The position numbers were made by a program, and so were the translations under genes. Shown here in pieces: positions 56,211 through 64,000 of a stretch of 64,000 nucleotides of DNA. The stretch spans positions 186,001 to 250,000 of the forward strand of contig WHUX01000020.1 of NCBI GenBank assembly GCA_015179025.1, in the 5' to 3' direction. How positions within the stretch are numbered: the first letter of the stretch is position 1; the number at the start of each line of letters is the position of its first letter. Origin of the DNA: Terfezia claveryi. Its lineage: Eukaryota > Ascomycota > Pezizomycetes > Pezizales > Pezizaceae. The notes below the pieces were generated by a model. It searched no databases and was not told the origin of the DNA. It worked only from the letters and a program-made list of their open reading frames with translations.

Positions 56211-56699
56211 TCCTTATGCCAATCCCTTTAACGCCTACACCAGACGTACTACCCGCCTTGGTGAGGTGTTTAATCAAGCTACACTCGGCAGCCGTAGTAG
56301 GGTATTGGTTCCGCAACCGAATTGCGTAGGTCTCTCACTCAGGTAACATGCTACCCCCCTTCCGCTGGAGCAGTCCAACTGACTCAACATCCATAACCAC
56401 AGGCTCCCTAATGACTTCGTGAAGCTCTCATCATTAGGTCGTGGTGTCTTGTTGTCAGGAACCCTTTGTAGTGCTACTCTGGTGACTCTGCCGGCCTGCT
56501 CACGGTATGCCACCCGTGTTGGAATGTGGTGGAGCAAAAAGACCGGTATGCCTAAATGCATCGCTTGCTTTCGTGTAGCCCAAGCAGAGGTTCATCTGTC
56601 TTCTATAAGAAGGATAACTCACAAAAGCTTGCTTCACCCAAGCGAATTGTCCTCTGTTGGGGCTGGCCCCAAGAGCTCGTTCGGGGTGTTAACACTGTT

Positions 56700-57000
56700 C
56701 TGGATTATAACCCTCGGTTGGCTCGTTCTAGAGTTATAACACTCGTTTGGCTAATTCCCAGGTTATAGAGCTCGCTCAGCTCGTTTTGAGGTAATAGTGC
56801 TTATTCAGCTCGTTCCCAGGTTTTAGAGCTTGTTTAGCTCGTTCCACTGTTATAGAGCTCGTTCAGCTCACATTGTGGTATATGAGCTCATTTTGCGGGG
56901 GATGAGCTCGTCTAGCTTATTTACAGGAGATGAGCTCACTCAGCTCATATTGCAAGTAATGAGCTCGTCTAGCTCATTCGTAGTTATAAGATCGCTGGGA
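56700..57000. repeat. Degenerate 27-30-bp repeat rich in GAGCTC
   Basis: About ten units of the type TTATAGAGCTCGTTCAGCTC plus a variable seven to nine bases. Each unit contains GAGCT and AGCTC a few bases apart, so single strands could form small hairpins. It lies at one edge of the pogo-like remnant. Confidence 0.65.
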
Positions 57001-57029
57001 GTATTAAGTTCGCCTGGGGGCTTATAAGC

Positions 57030-57480
57030 TCGTAGGGTATTAAGCTCGCCGGAGGACCAGGAACAGCCCCGGATGAAGTGAAGAAGGCAGTAATGACTGT
57101 TTGCTTGCCTTTCCTTTTGTGCAGCCTCAATGCGCCGGCTTTCGTGATAATAGAACTGTTCCGCAGTTTTATTGAGGGGGCCTGATTGTAGTCCATTTAA
57201 GGTAAGAGTCTCAAGAGCTGCTAGGGTCTGGTGATGCGGAATGGAGGCAGGTTGTTCAGGTATTCCATCCATCATCATCTGAATCCTCATCCGGAACTGT
57301 TTGATATGTTGCAAGAATTTTTTCCTCTAAATCTTCCTCATTGTCAACAATCTCTTCGTCTTCTGGAGCAACAAATGCTTGAATGTTGGAAGACTTTGAG
57401 GCATCAGAACTCGAATACCATCAAGATCGCCTCCTCAGGATCTTCGGGATCATCAACTTCTAGCATTGTTCGGCTAGGCT
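57030..57480 (-). pseudogene. Degraded DNA-transposon protein C-terminus (pogo-like)
   Basis: Minus strand, three frames. A Glu/Asp-rich stretch (EDEEIVDNEEDLEEKIL), then IPHHQTLAALETLTLNGLQS and FYYHESRRIEAAQKERQAN. Acidic tails after a 'xALxALexL' helix are common at the end of pogo/Tigger-type transposases, and pogo-like termini lie just beyond (57597). Frame breaks show it is dead. The family assignment is tentative. Confidence 0.45.
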
Positions 57481-57596
57481 GTTTATACATTACCCAATCA
57501 GGTACTCTTGCTATAAGAATACCTTAGTAAACAACCTCGAGAAAATAAGAATATTCTTCTATCAAATATATCTTATTTTGTATGCGGGTGGGGGTA

Positions 57597-57622
57597 TATT
57601 CTTATATCGAGAGTATACTGTA
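57597..57622. mobile_element. Pogo-like terminus, copy A
   Basis: Starts TATTCTTATATCGAGAGTAT and ends ACTGTA; identical over 26 bases to 57931-57956. Flanked by TA. Confidence 0.65.
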
Positions 57623-57627
57623 TAGGG

Positions 57628-57956
57628 AGTACTCTCGATACAAGCATATTTATAACCAACATATTCTTACATCAAGAGAAAATAGGCAAATATGGAATGA
57701 AGCTAGCAAGTGGTAGGAAAGGTTGCGGAATACATAAGATGATAAATACGACGGGAGCATACAAGCAACAAATGACAAATGAGGTAGATGCGGGGACTTA
57801 TAAGCCCCCTGTACCTAGTTCTTCCTCTACCTCCTGTTAATTCTCTTATTTAATTTACACTTTAGTAGTTACCCTAACATTTGACATAAGAATATATTTG
57901 GTATAAGAATATCACCACCCCGCCGGGCGGTATTCTTATATCGAGAGTATACTGTA
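57628..57956. mobile_element. Short non-autonomous pogo-like element
   Basis: About 330 bp. The left end AGTACTCTCGATACAAGCAT and the right end (57931-57956) are imperfect inverted repeats. It is inserted directly beside the terminus at 57597-57622. Its left 170 bases align by eye with 26543-26720. No coding frame. Confidence 0.55.
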
Positions 57957-58107
57957 TACAGGTTAAATTGTTAGTACACGCTAGTTTTTGGGGCCGGCCG
58001 AATAATAAACATGTAGGCAACTTAGAGAGGTGTACAATTATCACCGTAGTCCCGAGCATGGGCTGAGCCCTGCCTATACAATTTGGGGGGCTATGCATTT
58101 ATAGAGG

Positions 58108-59116
58108 ATGCATCCTGTCAGCTCTTCTACAGCTGTCAATATATCTCGAGGCCTCCAAGCCCCCAGGAGTGGCATCGAGGTGGAGCTGGCAGCCCTCCTT
58201 TCAGAAAGATCTTCTTTGGACACAACGATATCTTGGGTCCGTGCACACATAGGCATCCCTGGCAACGAACAAGCCGATCAACTCGCTGCCTTTTCTTCTG
58301 CTCTTGGCCAGGTCTCAGGGGCAGATTCGATCAATACAGAAGATGGTATCAGACAAGCTTCCAAAGCTATCAGAGGCCAGGCACGCACAGCAGCCAGTTT
58401 TGGGGTCAGGAGAACTACGTGGAATCGCCACGCCCTTTCTGCCTACACATGGCTCCGTACAGATAAAGGTCCTCAGCGTGCCTGGCTTCACAAGATCGGC
58501 AAGGCGGTCTCCAGCAGCTGCCCTTGCGGGCACCATTTACAAGACGGACACCACATCACCTTCAACTGCCAACTTTTCTCCGAACAAAGACAAGCCCTAG
58601 GGAGCGTGAAGGATTGGGAAGATTTAGATCATCCAATATGGATAAAAGAGGAGGAAGAGGAGGATTGGGACGCCTTTTTCGGTTTCTTGTATAAGCAGTT
58701 GGCAGGAAGAAGTTAAGGCAGAGAGGAGATGTCGTTGCCGTCAGGAGCTGGATGTCGTTGCCGTCGGGAGCTGGACGCCGTTGCAGAGGACAGTTAATAT
58801 CCATCCACGCTAGGATGGGCTGACCTTCACTGGTCGGTGGCACTTACGAATTTCACTATATCTCATATCTCATTCTAATATTCGTCTTATTTTCTTTTAC
58901 GAAGGTCCCCATTTCTTTGACACGGGGCCCAGTCAGGCCTCTCGGGGTCATCTGCTATCGCGGTTAATGACAGCATGGGGGCTCCGTTACACATGTACCT
59001 ACTTATCTTTGCTTCCTGCGCGCCGGACCTGGCAGATTAACTTGCCTTGTCCTGAATCCATCCGGGTTTCCGGGTGGCTCTTCATGATCCCCTTACTGGG
59101 ACCGTATAAGAGTAAC

Positions 59117-59156
<40 letters not shown>
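58108..59156 (+). mobile_element. LINE (Tad1-like) 3' end with poly-A tail
   Basis: A 202-codon frame (58108-58716) carries the end of an RNase H domain (WVRAHIGIPGNEQADQLA) and the zinc-knuckle-like CPCGHHLQDG then HHITFNC typical of fungal LINE polyproteins. It is followed by a 3' UTR with CCGGGTTTCCGGGTGG and a 36-base A-run at 59121-59156. The 5' part is missing, as usual for incompletely reverse-transcribed LINEs. Confidence 0.8.
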
Positions 59157-59158
<2 letters not shown>

Positions 59159-59639
59159 CCTGTCAGCTCGGATATCCTCTCAGATTCAACGCCCTGCTAG
59201 CTATACAGTTATATAGATCCTGCTGCTACATAGATCGAGCCTCTGCCATCTGGTCAGCTCGTATATCCCATTGCCAGCACCCCGAGCAACCTCCAGCTGC
59301 ACACCCAGAGATGCCGGTGCCCACTATTTGGTGTCCAGCGGGCCTCGGCCTGCAGTGCCCTCTACCATGTACCCTCTAGTCCTACGTTCTGTGTCCTATA
59401 TTGAGCTTACAACATGGGCACAAGTGGAGATCAATCAAGCTATGTCTCTAATTGCTGGATACGAGCCAAAGACAGTCTGCTACAGCTATCCCACTGTCTT
59501 ATAGAGCGATTCTGCCATGCACTTTCATTAGGCCTTCGATGTTGAAGGATCTTGATATTGCCTCCACTTGGCATAAAGTAAGCAACGTATAGAGAGTCAT
59601 AATTAGGATGTTGCCTCAGTGATACCTACCAGTCTCCAC

Positions 59640-59955
59640 AGAGGGGTAGGTTATGCCTACGGTAAACACTTTCGGCCTACACGTTGATGTGATCATGAGA
59701 ACGGACGAGGACCACAGAAGGGCTTGTTCCACAGCATCGGCAAAGCAGACACTACAGCATGTCAGTCTGGAAACCCTTAGAAAATGCACACCACATCACG
59801 TTCGAGTGCCCGCGGAGAGAGAGCCAGCCTGCCTTCTGAGAAACAAGAGCACGTAGGAAGAGTTAGACAAAGTGGAGTGGAGGAAGGAGGGCGAGGATGC
59901 TTTCGAGGCTACGGAGGCCTTTTTCAGTTACCTTTATAATGGACTCACCTGACTT
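59640..59955 (+). pseudogene. Second, decayed LINE C-terminal fragment
   Basis: Across frame breaks reads ENAHHITFECPRRE and later EGEDAFEATEAFFSYLYNGL, parallel to the end of the frame at 58108-58716. No tail directly after it. Older than the first copy. Confidence 0.55.
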
Positions 59956-60099
59956 TCCCTTTTTAGGAATTTCCTATTGTCTTCCCTAGTACGATTCCAC
60001 GATTTTAAATCCCATTTTTTTTCTCACAATATCTTGTTAGAACTCTAGGAGTTACGAGCCCCCGTCATGAGTTTTCATGAGTTCACGAACACTTGAGTT

Positions 60100-60696
60100 A
60101 TCTTTCTGTTTTTCTTTGAGTCAAGGTCCAGTCAGGCCTCCCTGGGTCATCGGGCGCAAGCCTGTTAATGACAGCATGGGACCTCGATTCACTTAAGTCC
60201 TTCGTATCTCGAAGGTCAGGCATCAAGGCAGACATCAAAGCGACCCTAGTCCGATCCGCAGATACAAGGGACGTCAAGGTCGCCTGGGTAAGAGGCCACA
60301 TAGGAAACCAAGGTAACGAGAAGGCAGACCGGAGGGTTTCGGGATGAGAGGGTGCAAATGGGGCGACAGGCGCTTTCGGCTTCCACGTGGAGCGGACGGA
60401 CTGAGGACCCCAGAAAAGCTGGCTGTACCAGATCAGCAAGGCAGAGAACTCAAGGTGCGAGTGCCTTGGAAAATTCACACCATATCACGTTGATTCGCAC
60501 GAGACTGGCCCAAGCGTCCTAGGTTCTCACGAGCTTTCTCTCTGAGTTCAGTTGGCTGGGTTTTTCACGAGTCCCTTAGCTTTGGTTCAAGGAAGTCCAG
60601 TCAGGCCCTTGCCTTGTCCCTGAACCCACCCGGGTTTCCGGGTGGGTCATCATGGTCCCGACCGCATAAGTATGAGTAATGAGTAAAAAAAAAAAA
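60100..60696 (+). mobile_element. Third LINE 3' remnant with poly-A tail
   Basis: Reads VKVAWVRGHIGNQGNEKADR (end of RNase H) and then breaks. The last 90 bases match the 3' UTR of the first LINE (CCGGGTTTCCGGGTGG, CGCATAAGTATGAG) and end in 12 A at 60685-60696. A piece near 60110-60190 repeats the 3'-UTR segment seen near 58930-59000, so several tails may be stacked. Confidence 0.7.
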
Positions 60697-60974
60697 GTTA
60701 GAGTAAACCTAACAGTAAGCGGTTCCGGACCTGGTGCCCCTAGCTAGGCCGTAACACAGCTACTGACAAAGAGGATTTATTACCGGCCAGACTTCCCCAT
60801 AGGATTGGGTAGTTTGGAGCGGCATACGCAGGTGTGTGATCTAGGGTGATATTAGGTGGCCAAGGTGTTTGCAAGCTTTTGATATTTCAGTTGACATTAA
60901 CCAGATTAACGGGGGAGAAATTGTCATAAACTAGACCGCAATTAACATATATACTTATCTATAGTACCACTAAC

Positions 60975-61197
60975 TGTTGGCAGAAAGTACACGATACCAG
61001 TACTGATAGCTGGTCAGTTTATGCTAGGAGTATTTTCTTAGGCAGAGCATGCATAATTGGATTAGACGAGCTACATACAGGTTGTATCCTTGCACACATC
61101 CCTGTATAATACTCCGACACACAGCGGTGTGCAATAACTTTGTCCGTTATCAATGCTCCTAACTAGACCTACTACCCTTTTCTATTGGTATCAGAGC
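60975..61197 (+). mobile_element. Copia-type LTR remnant with primer-binding site
   Basis: TGGTATCAGAGC at 61186-61197 is the classic primer-binding site complementary to the initiator-Met tRNA 3' end. TGTTGG at 60975 could be the start of the preceding LTR (about 205 bp). About 90 bases after the site an ATG (61288) begins a 25-codon frame that stops early, so gag is dead. No pol is attached. Confidence 0.6.
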
Positions 61198-61199
61198 TT

Positions 61200-62510
61200 G
61201 TGATAACCAAACTACATCAACTAGCTGAGTTGAAGTCCTACACTTAAACGTTAATGCACAGTGAGGTAGCCTATCACACAAACAACAATGAATTGTGATC
61301 TAGTTGAATGTTTCCACATAACTGAAATCCAAAACTTAACAGACAAGTCCTACTCATTGGGTTGACTGAAAGAGAGGGCTGTGTAAGTTAGAGTCTCTGC
61401 TGGAGTTACATGTTATAGAAAAGCAATCCCCCTAACCTAGCATGTGAATCTTTTATAGTCATGGTTTACAAGTCATATTGAGCCCCACTGTGTCTCTACC
61501 ACCTGACGGTTACCAAGGCTTCACCTTGCACTATGTATACGGTGTGCTCGGATTTTAGCTGTTTGAAAGAGAGTACCCTGCCTAACACGTTAACATGTAC
61601 TAATGGGCGTTACAAGGTACGCTGACGCCAGACGGAGTAGTGGGTGGTAGCTGTAGGTATAGTTTCAATCCACATAAGTATTCAGATACCACCAGTGGCT
61701 GCGTGGTCTGACTCTAGACCCAGAATCCAGCACCTAAACTCCCCAACATATAATCACTATAACAGGAATTGAGGCTGCTAATAGGAATTCTGGCCGATTG
61801 GATGTATACGTGTGTTCTCATAGCCACAAAAAAATACCAAAATTTACCGCACTTAGTAAATTTAAGTATGTGCAATTCCAGATTACAGCCTGTCCGAGGA
61901 ATCCCCAAACAGGTACCAACCTATTGAAATTCTTCTGATGCAAATAGTTGTACTCCTATGAGAATGCAGAGAGCCGGCAACTCGGGAGAGGCATGAGTTA
62001 CAAGGTGGTTCCCCATAACAAATCTCTATGTAAAAAGGGTACATGATAACCAGGCCACCAAAAGCTCTGTATCACGCAATACTGATTCCTAGTGACTGAA
62101 TTTTCTATAAAGGAAGATACCAAAATCTGATCTATTAAATGGCGAGTTACGACGCCCCTGTAGTTGATCCCCTACAATCTCTTGAAAAGGTGCAGCCCTA
62201 ATGTAAAACTGGCCGGGTGCAAAACACGTACATACACAACCACTGTATTTCAAATTTATACATCATGACACTACTGTACAGGGCGACTTGGGTTATATAT
62301 ACGCAGTATCGTTTTGGAAGTATAACCCCCCACCACTACCACCGGCCATCCCCACGACTAGTCCCCCGTCCCAAAGAGGATGTTTCCATTTGCCCTAAAA
62401 GCTTGCTTTTCCATGAATAAATCTACAATAATTACATTGTACTTGTACAGAAATACTCTAGCCTTAGACTAAGTTCGCATCCCACGTACAGCTCATCGTC
62501 CGATTTCCCG
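61200..62510. other. Decayed, gene-free region
   Basis: Downstream of the Copia primer-binding site; probably degraded element sequence. Only short frames. Confidence 0.35.
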
Positions 62511-62738
62511 ATGGCATACATAGATACAAAGCGGAAATGTACATACATTATATCGCCGTTTACTTGTAAATGAACTTATTACTTCTTTTTAGACCTGATT
62601 GCTACTGCATTTGCTCGGCAACAAGGATCATTGCCGTCTTCAAAAAAGCAAATGGTCAGGAAGGATGACTGGCAGGGCGTCCAATCTTTTCTCAAGGCGA
62701 GGAAGAAGAAAATGGCAGTGATTGTTGGGTTTAGGTAA
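62511..62738 (+). CDS. Possible small spliced gene, unknown
   Basis: Two exons, 62511-62538 and 62593-62738, 57 aa: MAYIDTKRK, then YLIATAFARQQGSLPSSKKQ and a basic end. The 54-nt intron has GTACAT and a TTTTTAG acceptor after a good pyrimidine tract. The second exon is open in this frame and rich in Lys/Arg. No family recognised; the last codons contain AGGTAA, which could itself be a donor, so the gene may continue. Confidence 0.3.
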
Positions 62739-63883
62739 TCGGGACTACCCGGCACTTGTGGATATCAAGGTGATAACATCTTCGTCCCGCCCGCAAGTGT
62801 GATTACAAACATGGCTAGGAATTGTTGTCTTTGTATTTTTTTTTTGGTGTGGTGGGAGGGGAGTAGAGAGCATCAGATCATGAATGATATTGTGATACAG
62901 TCTGGTTGCTCTCCCTGTGGAGGATTGTGATAGGACGCGCACTAACATCGGTCCCTTCCGTATCTAGGCCTAGACCGAACGCGGCCACATTGAGGACAGG
63001 CAGAACTCAATTGGGTCAATGCTCATTAGTACTCTCGCCAGCGACAATGATCATCTGGCGTCTCAATCTTCTTACTCAATTCGGCCTTGGTCACCTGCCT
63101 CAGACATCTGTACCCCATCGCCCATCGCCCCCCCATCCCACCCTTCCCTTCCACACCCCTCCAACTTTCAGGGTAACCATCCCAGCCGACAACTACTGTA
63201 GCCTGTAACCTAATATACACCACCTGTCAAACCCTCCCCACATTCTGCAGCGTGAGAAATTGAAATTGGATATTGACCCGAATATATTACATACGGTATC
63301 GATATCGATCGTGCCGATCCGGCTGAGATCTCGATCGTGGGGGCTCGATCTAGGGAGCTTGTTAATATATTGAATGCATATGCAGTTTGGATAGGCATAA
63401 GTATATTGAACTTGTATGTATGGAAGGTCTTGTGAACGGGCAGGAGTGACGCTGGGGGTACTTTAAATAGCATAAAAGTATGGAGCGCCAGCCAGGTGGG
63501 GCTGTTATGCCCTTGGGTCCGGAGCTGAGGTGGGGACAAAGAGTACCATAGTGCAGAGGTAAGCAGGTTTGGGATCAGCTGATGGATGTTACACGTACAT
63601 GAATATCAACCCCATCTAATGGCTCGCTATGCAAAAGAGGAGGCTTGGTAGGCGATCAGCATACCAAGCATCTGTTTGGAAGGTAACTCCATTACCCCCA
63701 CATACATGTACAAAGTACCCTATACCGCGAATCCGGGAAATTTGAGATCTATGTTGATATTTATTAATGGTGGTATGGAATGATCACAGGCGAATCTCAG
63801 CAGGAATCATCACCACGTACCCTGTCCTTTAGATCCAGCGCAGGGACGCCTTCTCACATTCCTTTTATTCATCTCATTCAAAA
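62739..63883. other. Intergenic region at the window end
   Basis: CAGTCTGGTTG at 62899-62909, and a CG-poor palindrome-rich stretch (ATCGATATCGATCG and CTCGATCGTG) at 63297-63350. No gene seen. Confidence 0.4.
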
Positions 63884-63982
63884 ATGCATAGCATATACTA
63901 TCAGGACTATTTAGCTACCAAAAGAAACGCAGAGAAGGCCGAGGAGGTTGAATGCCCCGCCTATAATCCCCTATACTCATGA
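63884..63982 (+). CDS. Possible short ORF or first exon near the window end
   Basis: A 32-codon frame beginning MHSIYYQDYLATKRNAEKAE after a CT-rich leader-like stretch. It may be a chance frame or the start of a gene running out of the window. Confidence 0.2.
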   Translation: MHSIYYQDYLATKRNAEKAEEVECPAYNPLYS

Positions 63983-64000
63983 CTCTGGACCATGTTATCT

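Overview
The window looks like nuclear DNA of a filamentous ascomycete. The genes are interrupted by short introns (mostly 50-110 nt) with CTRAY-like branch points. They encode typical fungal proteins: Ste50, Dma-type FHA-RING ligase, Lag1, alpha-MPP, CAND1, Sus1. They sit far apart in AT-rich, repeat-laden DNA. That gene spacing, the transposon load and a Crinkler-type effector gene suggest a repeat-rich member of Pezizomycetes (truffle-like); the species placement is inference. I saw no tRNA, rRNA or CRISPR array.

Layout. At 0.9-8 kb lie an Mpv17/PMP22 membrane protein (+), Sus1/ENY2 (-) and the MAPK adaptor Ste50 (+). At 8-13.4 kb the DNA is gene-poor. At 13.4-24.6 kb come a PLAC8 protein (+), a Dma-like FHA-RING ubiquitin ligase (-), a mariner-type MITE, the alpha subunit of mitochondrial processing peptidase (+) and a Lag1 ceramide synthase (+, with an apparent one-base frameshift). 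At 24.6-33 kb is a transposon graveyard: pogo-like ends, a duplicated gene fragment, a 5'-truncated Copia element, a 24-bp minisatellite and a gag-like ORF pair. At 33.2-35.3 kb (-) is a five-exon gene for a SAM / PD-(D/E)XK nuclease / protein kinase protein, the architecture of Crinkler-type (CR) effectors; it is the most interesting locus here. At 35.9-37.3 kb are a 25-bp satellite and a tiny 59-bp inverted-repeat element. At 38-40.3 kb is a decayed F-box/LRR gene. At 41.2-51.2 kb is the densest housekeeping block: a mitochondrial LEA-like protein (-), CAND1 (+), and an RNase III-domain protein with a very long Ala-Glu-Lys repeat tail (+). From 51 kb to the end there are only small or doubtful ORFs, a second copy of the duplicated fragment, pogo-like remnants, three LINE 3'-end remnants (two ending in poly-A) and a Copia LTR/primer-binding-site remnant.

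The ordinary genes do not form a pathway; they are unlinked housekeeping and signalling genes. CAND1 (cullin exchange), the Dma-like ligase and the F-box relic all touch ubiquitin biology, but nothing indicates co-regulation. An 11-mer, TAGTCTGGTTG or its complement, recurs across the window far more often than chance and marks a family of small elements I cannot name. All exon borders were placed by eye from splice signals, reading phase and family similarity.
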